Shown: positions 39,097 to 46,968 of the stretch, one piece after another
How the letters are laid out: each line of letters opens with the position of its first letter
Position numbering within the stretch: position 1 is the stretch's first letter
Source of the DNA: Belnapia arida
GTDB taxonomy: Bacteria > Pseudomonadota > Alphaproteobacteria > Acetobacterales > Acetobacteraceae
Length of the DNA: 64,000 nt
Assembly: GCF_016773205.1 (NCBI RefSeq)
Contig: NZ_JAETWB010000008.1
Span: 1-64,000, forward strand
Direction: 5' to 3'
The notes under the pieces: generated by a model
What the model saw: only the letters and a program-made list of their open reading frames with translations
Databases searched by the model: none
What the model was told of the DNA's origin: nothing
Program-made: the position numbers and the translations under genes

Positions 39097-39161
39097 GAGA
39101 CCTCCCTTGCCGCCCGTCCCGGCGCCGAGGGATAGTCGCCCCCTCGCTCAGGATCATCGTG

Positions 39162-40421
39162 ATGGATACGCACCAGCCTCCCTCTTTCCTCACCCATGCC
39201 GAGCGCCTCGACCGGCTGGCCGCGCTCGCGGTGCGGGTCGGCCTCAACCTGGCGCCGGGGCAGGAGCTGGTGATGACCGCCCCGGTCGAGGCCCTGCCGC
39301 TCGCCCGCCGCATCACCGAGCAGGCCTACAAGGCCGGCGCCTCGCTCGTCACCTGCCTGCTCGGCGACGACCAGATGGCGCTGGCCCGTTACCGCCACGC
39401 CCCCGACGAAGCCTTCGACACCGCCCCCGGCTGGCTGTTCGACGGCATGGCGGAGGCCTTCCGCCGCGGCGCCGCGCGCCTCGCCATCGTCGGCGACGAC
39501 CCTTCCCTCCTCGCCGCCGAGGACCCGGCGAAGGTGGCGCGGGCCAACCGCGCCCGCTCCGTCGCCTACCGCCCGGCGCTCGAGCTCATCACCGCGACGG
39601 CGATCAACTGGACCCTCGTCGCCAGCGCCACCCCCGCCTGGGCCACGACCGTCTTCCCGGACCTGCCGGAGGAGGCCGCCCTCGCCCGGCTCTGGGACGC
39701 GATCTTCGCCGCCTCCCGCGCCGACGCGCCGGACCCGGCCGCCGCCTGGGCCGCGCACAACGCACGGCTGATGACGAAGCGCCGCGTGCTGAACGAGCGC
39801 CGCTACGCCGCGCTCCGCTTCCGCGGCCCGGGGACCGACCTCAAGGTCGGCCTCGCCAAGGGCCATGCCTGGATGGGCGGCCTCTCCACCGCGAAGAACG
39901 GCATCACCGGCAACCCCAACATCCCGACCGAGGAGGTCTTCACCACCCCGCACCGCGCCGTGACCGAGGGCGTCGTCGCCGCCACCAAGCCGCTCTCCTA
40001 CCAGGGCACGCTCATCCGGGACATCCGCGTCCGCTTCGAGGCCGGCCACATCACGGAAGCCCATGCCAGCACCGGCCAGTCCGTGCTGGAGCGGATGATC
40101 GGCACCGACGAGGGCGCCCGCATGCTCGGCGAGGTGGCCCTCGTCCCCGCCTCCAACCCCATCTCGCAAAGCGGCCTGCTCTTCTACAACACCCTCTTCG
40201 ACGAGAACGCCGCCAGCCACATCGCCCTCGGCCAGGCCTACTCGAAGTGCTTCGTCGACCAGAACCTGGACAAGGCCGCGCTCGATGCGGCCGGGGCGAA
40301 TACCAGCCTCATCCATGTCGACTGGATGATCGGCTCGGCCGAGACCGACGTGGACGGCATCGATGCCGGCGGGAATGCCGAGCCGCTGATGCGCGCGGGC
40401 GAGTGGGTCAATCCAGGCTGA
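39162..40421 (+). CDS. Aminopeptidase, peptidase family M29 (419 aa)
   Basis: The family is recognised from LAALAVRVGLNLAPGQELVM, RRITEQAYKAGASLVTCLLG, GMAEAFRRGAARLAIVGDDP and the metal-binding C-terminal domain: NIPTEEVFTTPHRAVTEGVV (Glu ligands and His), NPISQSGLLFYNTLFDENAA SH, and THV-like SLIHVDWMIGS with His and Asp. M29 enzymes are cytoplasmic, use two metal ions, and release N-terminal residues broadly. ATG 39162 directly follows a GTG; CAGGA lies nine bases upstream. The end overlaps the Bug gene end on the other strand by 14 bases. Confidence 0.9.
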   Translation: MDTHQPPSFLTHAERLDRLAALAVRVGLNLAPGQELVMTAPVEALPLARRITEQAYKAGASLVTCLLGDDQMALARYRHAPDEAFDTAPGWLFDGMAEAFRRGAARLAIVGDDPSLLAAEDPAKVARANRARSVAYRPALELITATAINWTLVASATPAWATTVFPDLPEEAALARLWDAIFAASRADAPDPAAAWAAHNARLMTKRRVLNERRYAALRFRGPGTDLKVGLAKGHAWMGGLSTAKNGITGNPNIPTEEVFTTPHRAVTEGVVAATKPLSYQGTLIRDIRVRFEAGHITEAHASTGQSVLERMIGTDEGARMLGEVALVPASNPISQSGLLFYNTLFDENAASHIALGQAYSKCFVDQNLDKAALDAAGANTSLIHVDWMIGSAETDVDGIDAGGNAEPLMRAGEWVNPG

Positions 40422-41388
40422 GCCCCAGCCCCTTGATCAGCGGCCAGTAGATCGCCCGTTCCGCGGCGATCATCGCCCGGTGCTCCTCCGGCCCGCCGGT
40501 CAGCGGGTCGAGCCCGATCTCCCGCATCCGCGCCTGCACCGCCGGCTCCGCCACGCTCGCGGCAAGATCCGCCGAGAGCCGCCCGGCGATGTCATCCGGC
40601 GTCCGCCCCGGCGCCGTCAGCCCCTGCCAGGCATAGGCCTCGAAGCCGGCGAGCCCATAGGCCTCCCGCGCCGTTGGCAGGGTCGGCAGCCCCTCCAGCC
40701 GCGCCGCCGAGAGCAGCGCAAGGGGCTGGACCTTGCGGGTGCGGATCACCTCCGCCCCCGCCGCCATGTCGAGCACCGCCGCTTCCACGGTGCCATTCAT
40801 CAGGTCCGTCATCGCTGGCGCCAGGCCGCGATAGGGGACGTGGTTCAGCCGGATGCCGAGGTCCCGCGCCAATCGCTCCATCGCCAGGTGATGCGGCGAG
40901 CCGATCCCCGGCGAGGCATAGTCGACCATCCGCGTCCTGGCCGCGGCGAGGAAGTCGGCCGGCGTCGCCGCCCCGCCCTGCGGCCGGGTGCAGAGCACCA
41001 GATGAAACCGCGCCATCAGCCCGAGCGGCCGGAGCCCGGTATCCGCGTCGAAGGGCAGCCGCTTGTAGAGCGCCGGGTTGAAGACCAGCGTCTCGTTCCC
41101 GGCCGTGAAGACCGTGGTTCCGTCCGGCGCCGCCTGGGCCGCTGCCTCCGCCGCGATATTGGTCGCCGCTCCCGGTCGGTTCTCGATGATCACCGGCACG
41201 CCGAGCCGCGCGCCCATGCTCTGCCCGACCAGCCGCGCCAGCACATCCGTCCCGCCCCCCGGCGGATAGCCGACCAGCCAGCGCACCGGCCGGTCGGGGA
41301 AGGCGGCCAGCGCCGGCGCGGCCGAAGCGGCAAGGCCGGCCGCCAGCGCGGCACGGCGGGTGATACGGGTCATGCGGCGAAGCTCCAT
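40408..41388 (-). CDS. Bug-family solute-binding protein (326 aa)
   Basis: The signal peptide (TRITRRAALAAGLAASAAPA) precedes VRWLVGYPPGGGTDVLARLV, VIIENRPGAATNIAAEAAAQ, MVDYASPGIGSPHHLAMERL and YAWQGLTAPGRTPDDIAGRL, the Bug/TctC hallmarks. ATG 41388 has AAGGGG upstream; ATG 41373 is an alternative that trims five residues. It lies 16 bases after the P450 gene on the same strand, so the two may be co-transcribed and the ligand related to the P450 substrate. No TctAB permease is nearby. Confidence 0.88.
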   Translation of the reverse strand: MELRRMTRITRRAALAAGLAASAAPALAAFPDRPVRWLVGYPPGGGTDVLARLVGQSMGARLGVPVIIENRPGAATNIAAEAAAQAAPDGTTVFTAGNETLVFNPALYKRLPFDADTGLRPLGLMARFHLVLCTRPQGGAATPADFLAAARTRMVDYASPGIGSPHHLAMERLARDLGIRLNHVPYRGLAPAMTDLMNGTVEAAVLDMAAGAEVIRTRKVQPLALLSAARLEGLPTLPTAREAYGLAGFEAYAWQGLTAPGRTPDDIAGRLSADLAASVAEPAVQARMREIGLDPLTGGPEEHRAMIAAERAIYWPLIKGLGLSLD

Positions 41389-41404
41389 CCCTTGCCCCTT
41401 CGTA

Positions 41405-42622
41405 TCATGCCACCCGCACCGGCAGCGAGAGGAAGCCCCGGAACCGTGCCCGCCCGCCCCGCACCGCCTCTCCCACCGGCCCATACCCCGGGAAGCGTCG
41501 GAGGAAGGCGCCGATGGCGATCCGCCCCTCCAACCGCGCCAGGGTCATGCCTGCGCACATATGCGGCCCGCCGGCGAAGGCGAGGTGCCGGTTCGGCTGC
41601 CGCCCGACATCGAGCCCGTCGGGATTCTCGAACCGCGCCGGGTCCCGGTTCGCCGCGCCGATGCAGAGGGTGAGCAGCGTCCCAGGCGCCACCGCCACCC
41701 CGCCGACCTCCGTTCCCGCCACGGCCCGCCGGTTGCCGAGCTGGTTCGAGCTTTCGTAGCGCAGGAATTCCTCGATCGCGGTCCCGATCAGCCCCGGCTC
41801 CGCGAGCAGCCGCGCCCGTTGATCGGGGAAGCGCATCAGCAGCTCCAGCCCATTGCCGATGAGGTTCGTCGTCGTCTCGTGCCCGGCATTGAGCAGGAAG
41901 ATGCAGTTGTGCAGCAACTCCGGCTCGGTCAGCCGCTCGCCATCCGCCTCGCCCTCGATCAGCCGCGTCAGCACATCGGTCGCGGCATCCCCCGGCCGCG
42001 CCCGCCGCCGCGCGACGAGCCCGCGCAGGTAGTCGAGGAAGTCGCTCACGGCGGCATTCCCCCGCGTGGCCGCCTCCGGCGTCACCACCGGCTCCAGCGC
42101 GCCGAGGATGGCGAGCGACCAGCCGCGCAGCGGCCCCCGCTCCTCCACCGGCACGCCGAGCAGATTGCCGATCACCTCGATCGGGATGGCCGCCGCGAAA
42201 TCCTCGATCAGGTCGGCCTCGCCCCGCTCGGCCACCGCATCCAGCAGCCGCCCGACCAACGCATGCAGCCCCGGCTCCATCGCCGCAATCGCCCGCGGCA
42301 TCAGCGCCCCCGCGATCAGCCGCCTGACCCGCGTGTGCAGCGGCGGATCGTTGAAGACGAGGCTTGTCGTGTGATGCTCGTAGAGCGGGCTCGCCCCGTA
42401 TTTCGGCCGGAACTCCTTATGCTTATCGGAGGAGAAGATCCTGGTGTCCCGGTAGATGCGGTCGAGATCCGCCCAGCGCGTCAGGAACAGCGAGCCATCC
42501 GCCAGCCGCTTCACCGGCTGGTGCTCGCGCAACGCCCGGTAGACCGGGAAGGGGTCCGCATAGAAGGCAGCATCGAGGCGGCGAAGGTCGAAACCCTCGG
42601 CCAGGGCAGGATCGGCGGTCAT
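41405..42622 (-). CDS. Cytochrome P450 (405 aa)
   Basis: All core motifs are present: the I-helix FLLNAGHETTTNLIGNG, the ExxR of IEEFLRYESSNQ, and the heme-binding loop FAGGPHMCAGMTLAR with axial Cys near residue 356. It is a soluble class-I-type bacterial P450 that would need a separate ferredoxin and reductase, not encoded here. Substrate unknown; similarity in layout is to CYP107/CYP111-like hydroxylases. It probably shares a transcript with the Bug gene 16 bases downstream. The start region has no upstream gene within 240 bases on this strand. Confidence 0.95.
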   Translation of the reverse strand: MTADPALAEGFDLRRLDAAFYADPFPVYRALREHQPVKRLADGSLFLTRWADLDRIYRDTRIFSSDKHKEFRPKYGASPLYEHHTTSLVFNDPPLHTRVRRLIAGALMPRAIAAMEPGLHALVGRLLDAVAERGEADLIEDFAAAIPIEVIGNLLGVPVEERGPLRGWSLAILGALEPVVTPEAATRGNAAVSDFLDYLRGLVARRRARPGDAATDVLTRLIEGEADGERLTEPELLHNCIFLLNAGHETTTNLIGNGLELLMRFPDQRARLLAEPGLIGTAIEEFLRYESSNQLGNRRAVAGTEVGGVAVAPGTLLTLCIGAANRDPARFENPDGLDVGRQPNRHLAFAGGPHMCAGMTLARLEGRIAIGAFLRRFPGYGPVGEAVRGGRARFRGFLSLPVRVA

Positions 42623-42866
42623 GCCCAGAGCTTAGAGCCCGCTCCGGGAGGCAGGAAAACGGTTTGATGGCCGGGGACCGCGGAAAGCCGCATCCCCGGT
42701 TCACGCGAGGCGCATCTGGCGCGGCTGGCTGCCCCAGACGGACCAGCCAGGGGATTCCGGAGCCACGGGGCGGCTGGCGGTGCTGTTGGGGAACCGAACC
42801 GCATCGCAACACTTATGGTCTGCGGCCGGCGCAATCGGTCTCTATAGCGAACAATGGAGCATTAGC

Positions 42867-42941
42867 ATGAACAATATCATCTACATCGTTGGCCTCGTTG
42901 TCGTTGTCGTGGCGGTACTATCCTTCTTCGGGCTGCGGTGA
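42867..42941 (+). CDS. 24-residue single-helix membrane micropeptide
   Basis: ATG 42867 is preceded by GGAG at 42856-42859 with a seven-base gap. The frame encodes MNNIIYIVGLVVVVVAVLSF followed by FGLR and TGA: one long membrane helix with a polar start and an arginine end. Very similar tiny peptides (MN.IIYIVGL..) recur in alphaproteobacteria, usually annotated as hypothetical, so I consider it real. Function is unknown. It lies in an otherwise gene-free interval between the P450 and SugE genes. Confidence 0.65.
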   Translation: MNNIIYIVGLVVVVVAVLSFFGLR

Positions 42942-43158
42942 ACGCCTGAAGTCCAAACGGGACCGCAGACACCGGATCGGCGCCTCGAATGCGACAGCAG
43001 GCGCGGGATCGGGTTTCTGCCTCGATTTATGACTTGGGACTAATTGAACGGTATTCGTGAAGCGGCAAAGCGGGACTGACAGGAGACGTTGACGGCCCGC
43101 CTTCGTCGCTCCAAATGTCCCGCGCGAGGCCACGTCCTCCCCCTTCGTGGGTTCAGGT

Positions 43159-43172
43159 CCGGGACGGCCCGG
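43159..43172 (+). promoter_or_regulatory. Guanidine-II (mini-ykkC)-like hairpin before sugE
   Basis: CCGGG-ACGG-CCCGG forms a perfect 5-bp stem capped by ACGG, matching the ACGR tetraloop and GG/CC closing pairs of guanidine-II riboswitch hairpins. It lies 13 bases before the AGGAGG ribosome-binding site of the guanidinium exporter gene. A second ACGR hairpin, usual for this class, was not found, so the riboswitch would be half-sized or degenerate. Confidence 0.5.
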
Positions 43173-43195
43173 CAGCTTGTTCGCAGGAGGCTGCC

Positions 43196-43516
43196 GTGGC
43201 TTGGATCATTCTCTTCATCGCGGGTCTTTTCGAGGTCGTCTGGGCCTCCGCCATGAAGCAGTCGGAAGGCTTCACGCGCCTCTGGCCCTCCATCGTCACC
43301 CTGGTCGGAATGCTGGTGAGCTTCGGCCTCCTCGCCTGGTCCATGCGGGTGCTCCCGCTCGGCACTGCCTACACCGTGTGGACGGGCATCGGTGCGGTGG
43401 GGGCGTTCATCGTCGGCATCGCTTTTCTCGGTGAGGCTGTGAACCTGCCGCGTCTGCTCGCGGCCGGGCTGATCGTGAGCGGCATCCTGCTGATGAAGCT
43501 GTCCAGTCCCGCCTAG
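43196..43516 (+). CDS. sugE: SugE/Gdx-type SMR transporter, guanidinium exporter (106 aa)
   Basis: Four membrane helices span the protein. The first carries the SMR glutamate and Gdx signature in [20 protein letters not shown]; later come [20 protein letters not shown] and [20 protein letters not shown]. The WASAMK and [11 protein letters not shown] patterns mark the Gdx/SugE subtype, which exports guanidinium in exchange for protons, rather than EmrE-type drug pumps. GTG 43196 follows a perfect AGGAGG. Control by guanidine is likely from the hairpin just upstream. The protein acts as a dual-topology dimer in the inner membrane. Confidence 0.93.
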   Translation: MAWIILFIAGLFEVVWASAMKQSEGFTRLWPSIVTLVGMLVSFGLLAWSMRVLPLGTAYTVWTGIGAVGAFIVGIAFLGEAVNLPRLLAAGLIVSGILLMKLSSPA

Positions 43517-43675
43517 CGCATCGGGGCACGCGGCCACCGCCACGGGACGATGGGGACCGTCTGCCCCGCCGTCTGGATCGAGGCCGCAGCTGCCGGCGCA
43601 CCGCCAGGCGAAAGGCGCTCGACAGGGAATCCATGCAACTTCAAGATTCTAGGCTCCTCCGAGTCGCGGTCCTGC

Positions 43676-45571
43676 ATGCGATCCCTGCGCAGCCACCAGA
43701 GCGAGCTTCTCGCCATCGTCCAGGCCATCGCCGCGGGCGAGGCCGGGGGGCTGCGCGACATCCTCGCCGCGGTCACGCCGGGCGGCGGCAAGTCGCTGCT
43801 GCCGGTGCTGGCCGCCAATGCGCTGATCGGCGCCGGCCTCTGCGAGCGCGTCTGCTGGGTGGTGCCGCGCGACAGCCTCCGCCTCCAGGCGGAGGAAGCC
43901 TTCGCCGACCCGGCCTGGCGCACCGCCCTCGGCCATGACCTGTCCGTCCGCGCCGCCGACAACAGCCCGGGCGACCCCTGCCGCGGCCTCGCCGGCTATG
44001 TCACCACCTACCAGGGCATCGCCGCCGCGCCCGACCTCCACCTCGCCGCCTTCCGGCGCCACCGCTACCTCCTCGTCGTCGACGAGGTCCACCACCTCCC
44101 CGCACTGGCCGAGGCCGATGCCGCCGGCGGCCGCGACAACGCCGCCGACGCGGCCGCCGCCTGGTCCGCCCCGATCGAGCCGCTGCTCTCCCTCGCTGGC
44201 GTGCGCCTGCTGCTCTCCGGCACGCTGGAGCGCGCCGATGGCCGCCGCATCCTCTGGCTGCCCTACCGCCGCGCCGCCGGGGGGAAACAGGAGGTGGACC
44301 TCGCCGCGCCCGGCTGGGCCGTGGTCGGCTACAGTCGCGCGCGCGCCTTGGCCGAACGCGCCGTCCTGCCCGTCTCCTTCGGCGCCCTCGACGGCGAGGC
44401 CGCCTGGCTCGGCCCGGAGCCGGAAGGCGGCGGCGAGCGCCCGCGCCTCGGCCCGCACCGCCTCCGCGCTCCCGCCCCGCATGAGGCGACGCGCCCCGCC
44501 CTCTTCACCGCGCTCCGCACCGGCTTCGCCGAGGGGCTGCTGCGCCGCGCCTTCCTGGCGACGCGCAGCCTCCGCGCCGAGCGCCGCAGCGCCCTCGGCG
44601 CCGCGCCGGGCGAGACGCCGCGCGGCCTTGGCAAGCTGCTGGTCGTCGCCCCGGACCAGCGCGAGGCGCGCCGCTACCTCGACCTGCTGCGCCACTGGGT
44701 GCCGCCGGGCCAGGGCGGCAGCGTGGCGCTCGCCGTCTCCGACGAGCCAGGCGCGCAGGAGACGCTCGCCGCCTTCCGCCTGACGCCGGAGCCCTCCATC
44801 CTCGTCACCGTCGCCATGGCCTATGAGGGCCTGGATGCGCCGGAGGTCGCCGTGGTCGCGGCGCTCACCCATATCCGCTCCCGCCCCTGGCTGGAGCAGA
44901 TGGTCGCCCGCGCCACCCGCGTCGATCCGCGCGCCGGCCCCTACGAGTCCCAGCGCGCCCTGGTCTTCCACCCGGACGACCCGCTCTTCGCCCGCTTCCG
45001 CTGGCGGATGGAGCGCGAGCAGGGCACCCGCGCCAAGCCCGACCGCCGCCCGCCCCGCCAGCCGGCGCTGGCCCTGCCCGACTGGCTGGAGGACGAGCTG
45101 GCCGAGGCCCGCGAGCGCCAGGGCATCATCCCGCTCGAGAGCAATGCGCTGACCCTTCGCCTCAGCACGCTCCGCCCCGGCCCCGACCTCGCCGCCGGCC
45201 TCGCCGCCGCGCGCACCCCGGAGGAGGAACAGGGCGACCTCCTAACCCCCTCCCGCGCCGAGCGCCAGTTGCGCCACCAGCTCGGCGACCTGGTCGCGGC
45301 CCAGGCGGTGGAGGATTCGGCCGAGGGCCTGTCGGGCGCCATCCCGCGCGGCGCCAGCCTCTACCACGCTTACAATGCCGCCTTGAAACGCGTGCTCGGC
45401 AAAGGCCGCGGCGAGATGTCGGTGGAGGAGCTGGAAGCCGCCCGCGCCTGGCTCGGCCGCAACCGTCTGCGCGAGCATCTGCACCTGCTGGAGGGCGACC
45501 ACCGCTTCGGCTGGGCCGCGCGCCAGCGCCGCGACTGGCGCCCGCCGGTCGGCCGCAGGGCGGCGCAGTGA
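43676..45571 (+). CDS. Superfamily 2 DEAD/DEAH-type helicase (631 aa)
   Basis: Motif I is AAVTPGGGKSLLPV near residue 35, motif II VVDEVHHLP (DEVH) near 140, motif III LLSGTL near 185, and the C-terminal half has ILVTVAMAYEGLDAPEVAVV and QMVARATRVDPR (motifs V and VI). The order and spacing fit an SF2 nucleic-acid helicase or translocase, with about 170 extra C-terminal residues that are helical and charged. It shares a GTGA overlap with the metallophosphoesterase gene downstream. Repair, RNA processing or defence are all possible. The start is chosen where similarity to helicases should begin; the ribosome-binding site is weak. Confidence 0.8.
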   Translation: MRSLRSHQSELLAIVQAIAAGEAGGLRDILAAVTPGGGKSLLPVLAANALIGAGLCERVCWVVPRDSLRLQAEEAFADPAWRTALGHDLSVRAADNSPGDPCRGLAGYVTTYQGIAAAPDLHLAAFRRHRYLLVVDEVHHLPALAEADAAGGRDNAADAAAAWSAPIEPLLSLAGVRLLLSGTLERADGRRILWLPYRRAAGGKQEVDLAAPGWAVVGYSRARALAERAVLPVSFGALDGEAAWLGPEPEGGGERPRLGPHRLRAPAPHEATRPALFTALRTGFAEGLLRRAFLATRSLRAERRSALGAAPGETPRGLGKLLVVAPDQREARRYLDLLRHWVPPGQGGSVALAVSDEPGAQETLAAFRLTPEPSILVTVAMAYEGLDAPEVAVVAALTHIRSRPWLEQMVARATRVDPRAGPYESQRALVFHPDDPLFARFRWRMEREQGTRAKPDRRPPRQPALALPDWLEDELAEARERQGIIPLESNALTLRLSTLRPGPDLAAGLAAARTPEEEQGDLLTPSRAERQLRHQLGDLVAAQAVEDSAEGLSGAIPRGASLYHAYNAALKRVLGKGRGEMSVEELEAARAWLGRNRLREHLHLLEGDHRFGWAARQRRDWRPPVGRRAAQ

Positions 45572-46089
45572 CCACCTTCTTCACCGCCGACACGCATTTC
45601 GGCCATGCCGGCGCCCGCGCCCTCTACCGCCGCCCCTTCGCCTCGGTCCCGGAGATGGACATGGCGATGGCCGAACGCTGGAACGAGGCCGTCTCCCCGG
45701 ATGACGAGGTCTGGCATCTCGGCGACTTCGCCATCGGCCCGAAGCCCGAGGCGCTCGCCGCCCTGCTTGGCCGCCTGCACGGCCGCAAGCACCTCGTCAC
45801 CGGCAACAACGACGGCCCGTCGACCCTCGCCCTGACGGGATGGGCCAGCATCCAGCCCTATGCGGAGCTTTCGCTCGAGGGCCACAACCTCGTCCTCTGC
45901 CACTATGCCTTCCGCACCTGGCGGAACATGAGCCGTGGCTGGCTGAACCTGCACGGCCACAGCCACGGCCGCCTCAAGCCCCTGCCGCGGCAGGCGGATG
46001 TCGGCGTCGACGCCTGGGACTTCCGCCCCGTCACCCTCGCTGGGATCCTCGAGGCTGCCCAGCGGAAGCCGGCCCGGCCGAAGTCCTGA
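45568..46089 (+). CDS. Calcineurin-like metallophosphoesterase (173 aa)
   Basis: All metal-binding blocks are seen: FTADTHFGH (Asp8, His10), VWHLGDFAIG (Asp), VTGNND (Asn), LCHYAF (His) and NLHGHSHGR (His pair). This is the compact YfcE/phage-phosphoesterase type, a two-metal enzyme that splits phosphomono- or diesters. The GTG start overlaps the helicase stop (GTGA), so a joint role with the helicase, such as processing nucleic-acid ends, is plausible. There is no signal peptide, hence cytoplasmic. It is followed by about 150 bases that include a CRP-type site. Confidence 0.88.
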   Translation: MTTFFTADTHFGHAGARALYRRPFASVPEMDMAMAERWNEAVSPDDEVWHLGDFAIGPKPEALAALLGRLHGRKHLVTGNNDGPSTLALTGWASIQPYAELSLEGHNLVLCHYAFRTWRNMSRGWLNLHGHSHGRLKPLPRQADVGVDAWDFRPVTLAGILEAAQRKPARPKS

Positions 46090-46132
46090 ACAAGGCCCCC
46101 GGCGGGACATTTGCGACAATCAGCGCGGTATT

Positions 46133-46148
46133 TGTGACTTGCATCACA
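46133..46148 (+). promoter_or_regulatory. Perfect CRP/FNR-type site upstream of response regulator
   Basis: TGTGA-CTTGCA-TCACA matches the CRP consensus half-sites exactly with the six-base spacer. It lies 89 bases before the start of the response-regulator gene, where an activator would bind. Confidence 0.6.
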
Positions 46149-46236
46149 TCGCCCCGCGATGACCCGGGCTTACCTTCCCCGCCATCGGAACAGGCGGCGG
46201 GCAACAGGCCGGTCGCACCAATAACGGAGAAGACCC

Positions 46237-46965
46237 ATGTCCGCCTTTCGCCGGGTGCTGATCGTCGAGGACGATGCCATGCTGCGCGCCACCCTGGCGG
46301 AACAGCTAGGCTATGGCTGCGAGTTCGTGGCCGACCAGGCGGAATGCCTCGCCGAGGCCGAATGCCGCCTCGCCGCCGACACGCATTACGACCTCGTCCT
46401 GCTCGATGTCGGCCTGCCCGACGGCGACGGCCGCGACTTCTGCGCCACCCTCCGCCGCGAGGGCCGCCGCATGCCGATCATGATGCTGACCGGTGCCGAT
46501 GCGGAGTCCGATGTCATCCGCGGCCTCGATGCCGGCGCCAACGACTACATCGCCAAGCCCTTCCGCATCTCCGAGCTGATGGCCCGGATGCGCGCCCAGC
46601 TGCGCGTCTTCGACAACAGCGAGGATGCGGTCTTCCCGATCGGGGCCTACATCTTCCGCCCGAGCGCCCGCCTGCTGCTGGAGCCGAAGCGCAAGCGCAA
46701 GGTCCGCCTGACCGACAAGGAGACGGCGATCCTGAAATTCCTCTACCGCGCCGGCGGCCGCCCGGTGCCGCGCCAGATCCTGCTGAGCGAGGTCTGGGGC
46801 TACAACGCCGCCGTCGCCACCCACACGCTGGAGACGCATATCTACCGCCTGCGGCAGAAGATCGAGACCGACCCGGCGGACAACCGCCTCCTCGTCACCG
46901 AGAGCGGCGGCTACCGGCTGAACCCGGTCGCCACCTCCCGCATGATGGCCCGCCGCGCGGCATAG
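46237..46965 (+). CDS. OmpR-family response regulator (242 aa, orphan)
   Basis: Receiver domain: VLIVEDDAMLRATLAEQL, the phosphoacceptor Asp57 in LVLLDVGLPDGDGRDF, MMLTGAD and the Lys in YIAKPFRISEL. Winged helix-turn-helix: RLTDKETAILKFLYRAGGRP, then LLSEVWGYNAAVATHTLETH and IYRLRQKIETDP with RLLVTESGGYRLNP. No histidine kinase gene is adjacent, so the partner lies elsewhere. A perfect CRP-type site lies upstream, suggesting global control. The four-base gap to the convergent Bug gene leaves no room for a terminator between them. Confidence 0.92.
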   Translation: MSAFRRVLIVEDDAMLRATLAEQLGYGCEFVADQAECLAEAECRLAADTHYDLVLLDVGLPDGDGRDFCATLRREGRRMPIMMLTGADAESDVIRGLDAGANDYIAKPFRISELMARMRAQLRVFDNSEDAVFPIGAYIFRPSARLLLEPKRKRKVRLTDKETAILKFLYRAGGRPVPRQILLSEVWGYNAAVATHTLETHIYRLRQKIETDPADNRLLVTESGGYRLNPVATSRMMARRAA

Positions 46966-46968
46966 CCG

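Noticed and set aside
35426-39135. Long plus-strand frames opposite pqiABC
   Set aside because: Antisense composition without domains; the pqi genes on the other strand are certain.
43130-43150. First hairpin of a full guanidine-II riboswitch (CCACG/CGTGG, 43130-43150)
   Set aside because: The stem is real but its loop is long and pyrimidine-rich and lacks ACGR, so it does not qualify.
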